Source: Arcticimaribacter sp965277835 (lineage in GTDB: Bacteria; Bacteroidota; Bacteroidia; Flavobacteriales; Flavobacteriaceae). Taken from it: DNA of 64,000 bases. Shown one piece after another: positions 8,749-16,888 of this stretch (position 1 is the stretch's first letter; every line of letters begins with the position of its first letter). Below the pieces are notes generated by a model. It searched no databases. It saw only the letters and a program-made list of their open reading frames with translations, and was not told where the DNA came from. The position numbers and the translations under genes were made by a program. The DNA lies in contig OZ255841.1 in NCBI GenBank assembly GCA_965277835.1, positions 1,302,001-1,366,000 on the forward strand. The letters are read 5' to 3'.

Positions 8749-8907
8749 TTATCGATTGCTATTATTCAAGATAACAAGAGCGGCTATAACCCCTGGAACC
8801 CACCCACAAAGGGTTAAAATAAAAACAATGACAATAGACCCACAGCCTTTATCAAGAACAGCTAAAGGGGGGAATAATATCGAAAGAATGACACGAATTA
8901 TACTCAC
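8749..8907 (-). CDS. YqaE/Pmp3-family small membrane protein
   Basis: This is a 52-residue peptide with two membrane helices and the family core ILFPPLAVLDKGCGS followed by TLCGWVPGVIAALVIL. Pmp3/YqaE proteins affect membrane potential or ion homeostasis in yeast and plants; their bacterial role is poorly known. I chose the GTG at 8907, which gives the exact family length and start (SIIRVILSILFPP). The frame also extends to a TTG at 8949 (66 residues). It lies 2 bases upstream of lipB and diverges from lysS. Confidence 0.85.
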   Translation of the reverse strand: MSIIRVILSILFPPLAVLDKGCGSIVIVFILTLCGWVPGVIAALVILNNSNR

Positions 8908-8935
8908 AACTACTTTTTTTAGCAAGATAATAAAA

Positions 8936-8971
8936 TTTGAATTTCTCAATTAACTGAAAGCCTTATCTTTG
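8936..8971 (+). promoter_or_regulatory. Candidate Bacteroidota promoter for lysS
   Basis: TATCTTTG at 8964-8971 is an exact match to the -7 element TAnnTTTG. TTTG at 8936-8939 could be the -33 element, but the 24-base spacer is longer than the usual 17-23. The -7 element ends 18 bases before the ATG at 8990, and it overlaps the alternative TTG start at 8969, which argues against that start. Confidence 0.4.
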
Positions 8972-8989
8972 CTAAAATTTTTTGACCCC

Positions 8990-10684
8990 ATGGGTGTACT
9001 GAGCGAACAAGAATTAATAAGACGAGAAAAACTAGAAAAACTTAAAGCACTAGGTATTAATCCCTACCCTGCTGCTTTATACCCTGTAAACGAAAGCTCA
9101 AATTCAATTAAAGAGAATTTTGAAGAAGGAAAGAGTGTAATTTTGGCAGGGCGATTAATGTCTCGAAGGATTCAAGGGAAAGCTAGTTTTGCCGAATTAC
9201 AAGATAGTCAAGGACGCATTCAAATTTATTTTAACCGAGATGAAATATGCGAAGGGGAAGATAAAACACTTTATAATGAGGTTTATAAAAAACTACTAGA
9301 TATAGGAGATATTATAGGTGTAGAAGGAACGCTTTTCACTACTCAAATAGGTGAAAAAACAGTACTTGTTAAAACCTTTAAAGTTTTAAGTAAAACACTA
9401 CGCCCTTTACCTTTACCTAAAACGGATGCAAAAGGACAAGTATATGACGAGTTTAATGAACCCGAGTTACGTTATCGTCAACGCTATGTAGATTTAATAG
9501 TAAACCCTAAAGTAAAAGACACTTTTATTAAGCGAACAAAGATTACAAACTGCATTCGCGAGTTTTTTAATGACAGAGATTATTTAGAAGTTGAAACCCC
9601 TATTTTGCAACCCATCCCAGGAGGGGCTACAGCCCGCCCTTTTGTTACACACCACAATGCCCTAAATATTCCTTTATATCTTAGAATTGCAAATGAATTA
9701 TATCTAAAAAGATTAATTGTTGGTGGTTTTGAAGGCGTATATGAATTTTCAAAAGATTTTAGAAACGAAGGAATGGATAAAACCCATAACCCAGAGTTTA
9801 CGGTAATGGAGTTATATGTAGCCTATAAAGACTATTTCTGGATGATGGAAACTACCGAAGCCTTACTCGAAAAAGTAGCCATAGCTTCTAACCAAAATAC
9901 AGCAACTAAAGTAGGTGAGAATTTAATAAACTTTAAAGCGCCTTACCCTAGAGTACCTATATTAAAAGCTATTGAAATCCATACAGGAATTGATGTGTCG
10001 GAAATGGATGAACAAGAGCTTAAAGCTACTGCAAAAAAACTGGGTATTGAAGTAGATGATACTATGGGAATAGGAAAATTAATTGATGAGATTTTTGGCG
10101 AAAAATGTGAGCATCATTATATACAACCTACCTTTATTATTGACTATCCCAAAGAAATGAGTCCGCTTACCAAAGAGCATCGAACTAACCCAAAGTTGAC
10201 CGAGCGGTTCGAGCTGATTGTCAACGGCAAAGAACTCGCAAATGCTTACTCAGAACTTAATGATCCTATTGACCAACGTAATCGTTTTGAAGACCAACTA
10301 AAGTTAAGCGAAAAAGGCGATGACGAAGCTATGTTTATCGACCAAGATTTTTTACGTGCTTTGGAATATGGCATGCCTCCAACTTCTGGAATTGGAATAG
10401 GAATTGATCGATTAGTTATGCTGATGACCAACAACAGTTCAATTCAGGAAGTCTTATTTTTCCCACAAATGCGACCCGAAAAAAAAGCAATTGAAATGAG
10501 TGAGGATGAAAAAATAATTTTTGATTTGCTAAAAAAAACAAACCCAATTATGCTTGAGCAACTTAAGGAACAAGCTGGCTTAAGCAATAAAAAATGGGAT
10601 AAAGCAATTAAAAGGCTTACTAAAAATGGGAATGCTCAAGTAAGTAAAAGTGAAGATAAACTAACCGTTACGCTTACATCATAA
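8990..10684 (+). CDS. lysS: Lysyl-tRNA synthetase (class II)
   Basis: LysS charges tRNA-Lys with lysine. It has an N-terminal OB-fold anticodon domain (about 55-150), then the class II catalytic core with motif 2 (FRNEGMDKTHNPEFT) and motif 3 (GIGIGIDRLVMLMT). From the ATG at 8990 it has 564 residues, about 60 longer than E. coli LysS. The excess is a C-terminal helical extension after PEKKAIEMSEDEK that looks like a small winged-helix, known in Bacteroidota LysRS. The frame extends to a TTG at 8969, but a -7 promoter element overlaps it, so ATG is preferred. Confidence 0.97.
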   Translation: MGVLSEQELIRREKLEKLKALGINPYPAALYPVNESSNSIKENFEEGKSVILAGRLMSRRIQGKASFAELQDSQGRIQIYFNRDEICEGEDKTLYNEVYKKLLDIGDIIGVEGTLFTTQIGEKTVLVKTFKVLSKTLRPLPLPKTDAKGQVYDEFNEPELRYRQRYVDLIVNPKVKDTFIKRTKITNCIREFFNDRDYLEVETPILQPIPGGATARPFVTHHNALNIPLYLRIANELYLKRLIVGGFEGVYEFSKDFRNEGMDKTHNPEFTVMELYVAYKDYFWMMETTEALLEKVAIASNQNTATKVGENLINFKAPYPRVPILKAIEIHTGIDVSEMDEQELKATAKKLGIEVDDTMGIGKLIDEIFGEKCEHHYIQPTFIIDYPKEMSPLTKEHRTNPKLTERFELIVNGKELANAYSELNDPIDQRNRFEDQLKLSEKGDDEAMFIDQDFLRALEYGMPPTSGIGIGIDRLVMLMTNNSSIQEVLFFPQMRPEKKAIEMSEDEKIIFDLLKKTNPIMLEQLKEQAGLSNKKWDKAIKRLTKNGNAQVSKSEDKLTVTLTS

Positions 10685-10724
10685 AGTGAGTTTTAAATTC
10701 GCTTTAACTAATATCTAATCATAA

Positions 10725-11687
10725 ATGTATCCGTTAAAGTTTAAACCTATTTTAAAAGAACGCCTATGGGGAGGTACAAAACTAAAGGATATTTTAGGCA
10801 AACCTACCAAAAGTGAAAATATAGGAGAAAGCTGGGAAGTCTCCGGAGTAAAAGAAAATATTTCGATTGTCTCAAATGGAAAGTTTACTGGGACAACACT
10901 CCAAGAGTTGATTGATAAAAACCCAGAAAATTTACTGGGTAAAAGTATAGTACAACGATTTGGAAAAGAGCTGCCTGTTCTAATTAAATTTATTGATGCT
11001 AAACAACAATTATCCATACAAGTACACCCCGATGATCAACTAGCACAAGACCGTCATAATTCTTTGGGGAAAGCAGAAATGTGGTATATAATAGATGCCA
11101 ATCCAAATTCTAATTTAATTGTTGGATTCAATAAAAATACCCGAAAAGAAGAATTCAAAAACAGTCTTCAAAAGAATGAGTTGTTAGACTTATTAAATTA
11201 TGAAAAAGTAAAAAAGGGGGATGTTTTTTTTATTAATGCTGGGAAAATTCATTCCATCGGTGCCGAAATTTTATTAGTTGAAATCCAGCAAACATCTGAT
11301 ATTACATATAGAATTTTTGATTTTAATCGTAAAAATAAAGAAGGTGAGCTTAGAGAACTGCATAGTCAATTGGCTTTAGATGCTATAGATTACACAAAAA
11401 AAGATGACTTTAGATTACAGTATAACACACATCAAAATACTGTAAACTCTATAGTGTCTTGCCCTTATTTTACTACAAATTATATCCATTTAACAGAAGA
11501 TATAGAATATAACCTTTCAAAAAGAAATTCGTTTACTATTTATATATGCATCGAAGGCACTGCCGAAGTAGTAAATAATTATGGTTCAGCTAAAATTAAA
11601 TATGGAGAGACAATATTGTTGGCTGCACAAAGTAAAAACGTATTGATAAAAACTTCTGAAATAAAATTATTAGAAGTTTTTATTTAA
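10725..11687 (+). CDS. manA: Mannose-6-phosphate isomerase, type I
   Basis: ManA interconverts mannose-6-phosphate and fructose-6-phosphate, linking central metabolism to GDP-mannose and surface glycans. The 320-residue cupin protein shows the N-terminus KFKPILKERLWGGTKL, the zinc-site segment KQQLSIQVHPDD, and HSIGAEILLVEIQQTSDITYR, all typical of short bacterial type I enzymes. It starts 40 bases after lysS on the same strand. A role in feeding fructose-6-phosphate from the fructan locus is possible, but the two loci are 20 kb apart. Confidence 0.95.
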   Translation: MYPLKFKPILKERLWGGTKLKDILGKPTKSENIGESWEVSGVKENISIVSNGKFTGTTLQELIDKNPENLLGKSIVQRFGKELPVLIKFIDAKQQLSIQVHPDDQLAQDRHNSLGKAEMWYIIDANPNSNLIVGFNKNTRKEEFKNSLQKNELLDLLNYEKVKKGDVFFINAGKIHSIGAEILLVEIQQTSDITYRIFDFNRKNKEGELRELHSQLALDAIDYTKKDDFRLQYNTHQNTVNSIVSCPYFTTNYIHLTEDIEYNLSKRNSFTIYICIEGTAEVVNNYGSAKIKYGETILLAAQSKNVLIKTSEIKLLEVFI

Positions 11688-11803
11688 ACGAATAGATTAT
11701 AATCAAACACACCATTAAAGTTAAATATTTAAGATTTCAGTATTTTTATCGAAACTTTTATGGAGGATGTGAGTAACTTCCTCTTACATAAAAAAATACG
11801 CCT

Positions 11804-12670
11804 ATGAAACGTCTTTTACAATTTTTAAGTTTACTCCTAGCCGTAACTTATATTTTTTCGGCATATACCAAATGGGTAAGTCCTGGCTTTTTTGAAATTG
11901 TGTTAATTAAACAAGGACTTGTCGATTCTCGAATTGCAGCAGCTATTTTAACTCGGTTTATTATAATTGTTGAGCTTGCCTTAGGGCTGCTAATAGCAAC
12001 TCCTTATTATAAAAAAATAATATTAAACTTTAGTTTTACACTCCTAAGTCTCTTTACTCTTCATCTCATATATCTTTGGGTTTTAGGTGATACTGAAAAC
12101 TGTGGCTGCTTTGGCGAAATGATAAGTATGAGCCCAAAAGAATCTATACTTAAAAATATTGCTCTTTTAGTACTTAATGGAATAATTATAAAACTCAATA
12201 AGAACAATAACGCAAATAAAAGAGTCTTATATCTTATTTCCCTTTTCTCTTTAGGTACTGTCTTAGTGTCTATTCCTATTTCTTTATCCAAATCTAATCT
12301 TTTCGAAGAATTTACATTTTTTGAAAACGAAGGTATTGTTGACCTTACTGAAGGAAAACGCTATATAGCTATATTTAATACTGAGTGTGAACATTGTCAA
12401 GAGACAGCAACTCAGTTAACAGAGTTAAAGGCAAAAACGCAAAATTTTCCAACAATATTTGTGTTATTTTATTCGGAAGGAATAACCAAGCCTGAAGAGT
12501 TTAATTCTATTACAGGGTCAAACTTTCCGTATGCAATGATCGATGTAAATACATTTTTTGATTTAATTGGAAACAGTCCGCCAAGGGTATATTATATGGT
12601 TAACGGAGAGGTTCAAGATATTTGGGATGAAAATATTGTAGAACAACTAGAAAAAAAAATTAAACGATAA
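11804..12670 (+). CDS. BT_3928-type DoxX/MauE membrane protein with thioredoxin-like C-terminus
   Basis: The 288-residue protein has four N-terminal membrane spans (about residues 5-140). The first is a DoxX/MauE-like helix (SLLLAVTYIFSAYTKW), and an NCGCFG motif follows the third. A C-terminal periplasmic thioredoxin-like domain carries ECEHCQETATQL, a C-x-x-C pair. This fusion is common in Bacteroidota and presumed to move reducing power across the membrane. It directly abuts dusB (no gap). Substrate unknown. Confidence 0.85.
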   Translation: MKRLLQFLSLLLAVTYIFSAYTKWVSPGFFEIVLIKQGLVDSRIAAAILTRFIIIVELALGLLIATPYYKKIILNFSFTLLSLFTLHLIYLWVLGDTENCGCFGEMISMSPKESILKNIALLVLNGIIIKLNKNNNANKRVLYLISLFSLGTVLVSIPISLSKSNLFEEFTFFENEGIVDLTEGKRYIAIFNTECEHCQETATQLTELKAKTQNFPTIFVLFYSEGITKPEEFNSITGSNFPYAMIDVNTFFDLIGNSPPRVYYMVNGEVQDIWDENIVEQLEKKIKR

Positions 12671-13663
12671 ATGACAAAAATAGGCACTATTGAACTTGGG
12701 GATTTTCCATTGCTTTTAGCTCCTATGGAAGATGTAAGCGATCCTCCTTTTCGTACACTATGTAAAGAAAATGGAGCAGATGTTGTCTATACCGAATTTA
12801 TATCAAGCGAAGGATTAATTCGCAATGCTGCAAAAAGCGTTCAGAAACTCGATATTTACGAAAAGGAACGTCCTGTTGGTATTCAAATATTTGGTGCAAA
12901 CGAAGAATCTATGCTTCGCTCTGTGGAGATCATTGAAGCCTCGAACCCTGATATTATAGATATTAACTTTGGCTGCCCCGTAAAAAAAGTTGTTTGCAAA
13001 GGAGCCGGCGCAGGGATTTTAAAAGACATTCCACTTATGATAAAACTAACAGAGTCTATGGTAAAACATACCTCCTTACCAGTTACTGTTAAAACACGTT
13101 TAGGTTGGGATTCTGACTCTATTAAAATTGTTGAAGTTGCCGAACGTCTTCAAGATGTTGGTATAAAAGCAATTTCTATTCATGGAAGAACTAGGGTTCA
13201 AATGTATAAAGGAAATGCGAACTGGAGTCCCATAGCTGAGGTAAAAAATAACCAACGTATGCATATTCCTGTTTTTGGAAATGGAGATGTAGATTCGCCC
13301 GAACGCGCTTTAGAAATGCGTGATAAGTACGGCTTAGATGGAGCCATGATTGGACGGGCAAGTATTGGAAATCCTTGGTTTTTTAATCAGGTAAAACATT
13401 TTATAGCAACAGGAAATCATCTGCCTCTACCTACCATTGTTGATAGAGTAAACGCCGCAAAAAGGCATTTAGAAATGGCTGTGGCATGGAAAGGAGAGAT
13501 ACTAGGCGTTTTGGAGACACGCAGGCACTATACCAATTATTTTAAAGGAATTCCACATTTTAAAGAATATCGAACTCGATTGGTTACCGCAATGACTTCA
13601 GCAGAAGTATTTGAAACCTTAGCTAACATCAAAACTAATTGGGCAAACTATGAAATGGTTTAA
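12671..13663 (+). CDS. dusB: tRNA-dihydrouridine synthase DusB
   Basis: This is an FMN enzyme that reduces specific uridines of tRNA to dihydrouridine. The 330-residue TIM barrel shows PMEDVSDPPFRTLCKENGAD (18-37), the active-site segment NFGCPVKKVVCKGAGAGIL, HGRTRVQMYKGNANW, and the phosphate-binding NGDVDS and GAMIGRASIGNPW. The start codon immediately follows the stop of the upstream membrane gene, so the two are probably translated together. Its last 4 bases overlap the convergent permease gene. Confidence 0.96.
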   Translation: MTKIGTIELGDFPLLLAPMEDVSDPPFRTLCKENGADVVYTEFISSEGLIRNAAKSVQKLDIYEKERPVGIQIFGANEESMLRSVEIIEASNPDIIDINFGCPVKKVVCKGAGAGILKDIPLMIKLTESMVKHTSLPVTVKTRLGWDSDSIKIVEVAERLQDVGIKAISIHGRTRVQMYKGNANWSPIAEVKNNQRMHIPVFGNGDVDSPERALEMRDKYGLDGAMIGRASIGNPWFFNQVKHFIATGNHLPLPTIVDRVNAAKRHLEMAVAWKGEILGVLETRRHYTNYFKGIPHFKEYRTRLVTAMTSAEVFETLANIKTNWANYEMV

Positions 13664-14859
13664 ATAACTACTTTTTTGTCTAGCCTAAACGTAGTCCATG
13701 CCGAAGCAAAAGAACCTAAAACAATAAGTGTCCCCAAAACCATTACAATATTCTGAATTTCTAAATGTACAGGGTATGGAAAGTGTGTGCCAGGGACATA
13801 AAAAAACGGCGCATAAGATTGTATAATTATTATAATTGTCGCTAAAACAATACCGATGCCTCCACCAACCCAGCTAATCATTCCTCCCAAAAGAAAGAAA
13901 ATTTGACGCACTTGTTTAGGTGCCACACCAAGAGCATATAAAATTCTGAATTGTTTTTTCTTTTCTAAAATCATCATAACCAAAGCTCCAATAACATTAA
14001 ACAAAGCAATTATAATAACCAATGTAAAAATAAGGTAAACTGCTATTTGTTCTGTGTTTAGCATTTTATAAAATGCCGCATTTAACTCTGCTCGCGAACG
14101 CATAAGAAGAGGTTCTTTGAGAATTTCCTCAAGCTCGTTTTCAAGTTTCTTCCTATCAAAATTGGGCATTAGTTTTAACTCTAAAGACGTATATTCATTA
14201 TTTTCTCGCCGAAATAATTCTCTTGCAAAATTCAAACTAGAAAATAAATATTTTTTATCTAGTTCTTCACTTACCTGATATATCCCAGAAACTAACGCCG
14301 TGCTATTAAGAAAAGGGTCTTTATATTGAAACGTATTAGTAGAACGTTTTGGAACCGTTAGAACTAAAAAATTATTATAATCATATATGCCTAAACTTAA
14401 TATTTGGGATATGCCTGTGCCAATAACAACTTCATCTAAATTCTTATCGAACCATTTACCTGAACTTAAAATTTGATCGCTATCAATAACAGAATTAAAC
14501 GCATCATCTACGCCTTTGAGGTAAGCTACATGGTTCTTATTCCGATAATTCAAAAAAACTTTATCTTCTACAATTCCAGACACTGCCAAAACATCATCTA
14601 TGTTTTTGATTGCTCCAAAAGTTGTAGAATCAACTAAAAACGTTTTCCCTTGGAACGACTCTACCCTAAAGTCTGGATCAAAAACATTAGTAAATGAAAG
14701 TCCAAAATCTTTAAGCCCAGAAAACGCAGATAAAACTATTAATAACGCAGCTGTGGCAACCATAACCACTATAATTGCTATATAATTAATAATATTAATA
14801 ACATTTTGTTTGCTTCGCGTAAAAAAATAACGTGTAGCAATGTAAAAGGAGAAACGCAC
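13660..14859 (-). CDS. ABC transporter permease, FtsX/LolC-LolE type
   Basis: The 399-residue protein has one N-terminal membrane span (about 20-45, INYIAIIVVMVATAALLIV), a large periplasmic MacB/PCD-like domain (50-255), and three C-terminal spans. The C-terminal FtsX domain includes ILEKKKQFRILYALGVAPKQ. LolC/E homologues extract lipoproteins from the inner membrane. No ATPase (LolD) gene lies next to it, so the partner must be elsewhere. It is 4 bases downstream of rbfA, a pairing I recall in flavobacteria. Convergent with dusB. Confidence 0.88.
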   Translation of the reverse strand: MRFSFYIATRYFFTRSKQNVINIINYIAIIVVMVATAALLIVLSAFSGLKDFGLSFTNVFDPDFRVESFQGKTFLVDSTTFGAIKNIDDVLAVSGIVEDKVFLNYRNKNHVAYLKGVDDAFNSVIDSDQILSSGKWFDKNLDEVVIGTGISQILSLGIYDYNNFLVLTVPKRSTNTFQYKDPFLNSTALVSGIYQVSEELDKKYLFSSLNFARELFRRENNEYTSLELKLMPNFDRKKLENELEEILKEPLLMRSRAELNAAFYKMLNTEQIAVYLIFTLVIIIALFNVIGALVMMILEKKKQFRILYALGVAPKQVRQIFFLLGGMISWVGGGIGIVLATIIIIIQSYAPFFYVPGTHFPYPVHLEIQNIVMVLGTLIVLGSFASAWTTFRLDKKVVI

Positions 14860-14863
14860 TATT

Positions 14864-15256
14864 CTATTTTTTTTGTCTCGAAATTAAATTCTCTGGGTTT
14901 TTAATTGGGTCATCCTTTGCTTTTAGCCCTTCATCAATTTTCTCTATATAGTCAAGAGAATCGTCTAAGTAGAATGCCAAGTCTGGAGTTTTCCGTAATT
15001 GGTTTTTAATCAATTTTGCAAGCTCATATTTTATTTGACGGCTATTAGATTTTATTCCTTCAAGAGTTTCTAAGGCTTTTGCAGATGGGAATAAACTAAG
15101 ATAAATTTTAGCAATAGATAAATCTGCCGCAACAACTACTTTAGTCACAGAAATTAAAAGATTAGAAACCCCTTCATTTCGAACTGAGCCTTGAAGCATT
15201 TGAGCTATTTCTTTCTGTAATAAAGAAGCTACCTTTTTTTGTCTTGAACTTTCCAT
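14864..15256 (-). CDS. rbfA: Ribosome-binding factor A
   Basis: RbfA is a KH-type assembly factor that matures the 30S subunit and is needed for cold adaptation. The 130-residue protein starts MESSRQKKVASLLQKEIAQM, contains LISVTKVVVAADLSIAKIYL and RKTPDLAFYLDDSLDYIEKI, and has the family's usual length. It is the first gene of a two-gene leftward unit with the LolC/E-type permease. Confidence 0.95.
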   Translation of the reverse strand: MESSRQKKVASLLQKEIAQMLQGSVRNEGVSNLLISVTKVVVAADLSIAKIYLSLFPSAKALETLEGIKSNSRQIKYELAKLIKNQLRKTPDLAFYLDDSLDYIEKIDEGLKAKDDPIKNPENLISRQKK

Positions 15257-15308
15257 TAATTTGTATATTTCATAAAATTAAAGATATTTGTTAATATATG
15301 TTTTTAAA

Positions 15309-15830
15309 ATGATAAATAGCTCCCAAAAAAAAATCTTAATATTCTTTCTTTTTACTGGAAGTATATTAGGTTACGCACAATCAAATAAAACAATAGCCAA
15401 TCTTGTATTTGAGAAAACCAATGAACTTCGTAAAGAAAAAGGGCTAAAACCTTTTAAAAAGCTAGATTCATTAGATTTTTTGGCACAGTACCATAGTGAC
15501 AATATGGTTAAAAAAAAATTCTATGCCCATACAGATCATAATGGTTTAAACCCTGTTGAACGAGCCGAAAAGTATAATATTCAGGCATGGAGAAGAGTTG
15601 GGAATAAGTATATTGGAATAGCAGAAAACATAGGTCAAGTGCCGTGGTTCGAAAATGTTTCGAAGTGCGGAGACACACGTTCTAACGAGGCTATAGCAGA
15701 ATGTTTTGTGCAAGGATGGAAAAACAGTCCTCCGCATTATAAAAATATTTTAAGCGATTATATCTACTTAGGAGTCGGCATAAGTTTTAACTCGAAAAAA
15801 GTGGGTTTTGCTACACAAAACTTTAGGTAA
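15309..15830 (+). CDS. Secreted CAP-domain (SCP/PR-1-like) protein
   Basis: The ATG at 15309 gives 173 residues with a signal peptide ending GYAQ. A longer frame begins at a TTG at 15288 but adds a poor leader. The mature part is a single CAP domain: LRKEKGLKPFKKLDSLDFLA, FYAHTDHNGLNPVERAEKYN, IAENIGQV and QGWKNSPPHYKNIL, including the conserved His and Glu that line the CAP cavity. Bacterial CAP proteins are secreted; most have unknown function. It diverges from rbfA across about 50 bases. Confidence 0.88.
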   Translation: MINSSQKKILIFFLFTGSILGYAQSNKTIANLVFEKTNELRKEKGLKPFKKLDSLDFLAQYHSDNMVKKKFYAHTDHNGLNPVERAEKYNIQAWRRVGNKYIGIAENIGQVPWFENVSKCGDTRSNEAIAECFVQGWKNSPPHYKNILSDYIYLGVGISFNSKKVGFATQNFR

Positions 15831-15936
15831 TTCGCGCGTAATTATATTTATATTCTTCGCTATATACTTTATCTCATATTTTTTAAAGAATTCATTAATA
15901 AATTTATATTTTTTAGTTTAATTTTGTGCCACTATT

Positions 15937-15961
15937 AACAAATCATAATATGATTTGTTAA
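15937..15961. repeat. Perfect inverted repeat just before the tRNA gene
   Basis: TAACAAATCAT (15937-15947) and ATGATTTGTTA (15951-15961) form an 11-base-pair stem with a 3-base loop, ending 2 bases before the tRNA. A -7-like TAATTTTG lies at 15920-15927. The hairpin could be part of the tRNA leader or a protein-binding site; neither is proven. Confidence 0.55.
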
Positions 15962-15963
15962 TC

Positions 15964-16037
15964 GGTCCTATAGCTCAGTTGGTTAGAGTAGCTGACTCAT
16001 AATCAGTTGGTCCCTGGTTCGAGCCCAGGTGGGACCA
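15964..16037 (+). tRNA. tRNA with CAT anticodon (tRNA-Ile2 or elongator tRNA-Met)
   Basis: This folds as a full cloverleaf: acceptor GGTCCTA with TGGGACC, D arm GCTC/GAGT, anticodon stem GCTGA/TCAGT with loop CTCATAA (anticodon CAT at 15998-16000), and a T arm around GGTTCGAGC. The discriminator base is A and CCA is not encoded. The CAT anticodon is shared by tRNA-Met and lysidine-modified tRNA-Ile2. C4-G69 and C5-G68 pairs in the acceptor stem match what I recall of TilS recognition, so Ile2 is slightly favoured. The 3' end is partly repeated at 16808. Confidence 0.93.
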
Positions 16038-16042
16038 CTACT

Positions 16043-16080
16043 AACCCCTCTAAGTCACTGATTTAGAGGGGTTTTGTTTT
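16043..16080 (+). terminator. Intrinsic terminator after the tRNA
   Basis: AACCCCTCTAA (16043-16053) pairs with TTTAGAGGGGTT (16062-16073) around a short loop and is followed by GTTTTTAA. This GC-rich stem plus T-run ends the tRNA transcript 6 bases after its 3' end. Confidence 0.85.
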
Positions 16081-16158
16081 TAATAACCCTCGTGGAGCGA
16101 CAAATAGAGTGATAAGTCTATTTGTTTTATGATTATTATTAATCTAAATTTATTCATT

Positions 16159-16731
16159 ATGAAAATCGAAATAGATATTTTGTCAAACCCAAAAAATTTT
16201 GTCAAGGTCTGGAGTGAACTTTATGACTATGGTATGGAAGATGTTTACAATTCAAATATTGATTCTAGTTTAGAAAACTATAAAAATTTCTTTGATTTAT
16301 ATAGATGGAAAAATAGTGTTTATAATATATCTATAAGAAAAACCAAAGTTATAGAAGAGTTTTGGAAAAAACGAAAAACTTTAGAGGAACTAAAGTATTC
16401 GTTTGATTGGAATTTATTTGAAAAAGAATTTCAGCCTGAAAAAAGCTCATGTATTTGGAAGATATTTCTTCTTCACATAATTAGCCCAAATAACTTTCCG
16501 ATTTTTGATGTTCATGTATATAGGTTTCACTACTTCCTTAAAAATAATTTAATCAAGGAAATACCAAATAGTCAAAGACTTAAATATCAATATTACAAAA
16601 ACGAATACTTCCCGTGGTTTAATTCAATCAAAGACAGAGAAGGGTTAAACCCAAAAAAAATGGATGAATCTTTTTTTAGAACGGGGCAAGTTTTAAAATC
16701 TCTCAAAGGAATTCCATTTGATATTAAATAA
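16159..16731 (+). CDS. Hypothetical protein adjacent to tRNA
   Basis: The 190-residue protein (ATG at 16159; the frame extends to 16129 with a poorer hydrophobic leader) is soluble, aromatic-rich and lacks a signal peptide. A segment near the middle, LLHIISPNNFPIFDVHVYRF, has the form L-H-x-I-x-P-x-x-F-P-I-x-D-x-x-V. I have seen this form in helix-hairpin-helix-like proteins of unknown role, so a DNA-related function is a weak guess. It sits between the tRNA and an imperfect copy of the tRNA 3' end, each followed by a terminator, suggesting a horizontally acquired single-gene insert. Confidence 0.6.
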   Translation: MKIEIDILSNPKNFVKVWSELYDYGMEDVYNSNIDSSLENYKNFFDLYRWKNSVYNISIRKTKVIEEFWKKRKTLEELKYSFDWNLFEKEFQPEKSSCIWKIFLLHIISPNNFPIFDVHVYRFHYFLKNNLIKEIPNSQRLKYQYYKNEYFPWFNSIKDREGLNPKKMDESFFRTGQVLKSLKGIPFDIK

Positions 16732-16807
16732 GAACTTAGAATAAATTCATTTTCACTTTAGAAGTGATAAACATTTTTATAAAACTATATATATTAATTA
16801 ATATTTT

Positions 16808-16837
16808 GGTCTAAGTTCAAATGGGACCACCACTAAC
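16808..16837 (+). repeat. Imperfect direct repeat of the tRNA 3' end (att-like)
   Basis: These 30 bases match 16016-16045 at 22 positions; the last 16 bases match at 15 of 16, including the acceptor TGGGACCAC and the following ACTAAC. The rest of a tRNA is absent. Like the true tRNA, this copy is followed at once by a terminator hairpin. Such tRNA 3' remnants are typical right-hand attachment sites of integrated elements. Confidence 0.65.
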
Positions 16838-16877
16838 AAAACCCTTGATAACCTTAATATCAAGGGTTTTATGTTTT
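16838..16877 (+). terminator. Intrinsic terminator after the tRNA-end repeat
   Basis: AAAACCCTTGATA (16838-16850) pairs perfectly with TATCAAGGGTTTT (16858-16870), with a 7-base loop and ATGTTTTT after it. It probably ends the transcript of the unknown gene at 16159-16731. Confidence 0.8.
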
Positions 16878-16888
16878 TAGGAGGTTAA

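Noticed and set aside
8969..8989. TTG at 8969 as lysS start
   Set aside because: It overlaps an exact -7 promoter element (8964-8971); the ATG at 8990 gives the expected LysRS N-terminus.
16808..16837. A second tRNA gene
   Set aside because: Only the T-arm and acceptor 3' end are similar; no D arm, anticodon arm or 5' acceptor strand precedes it.
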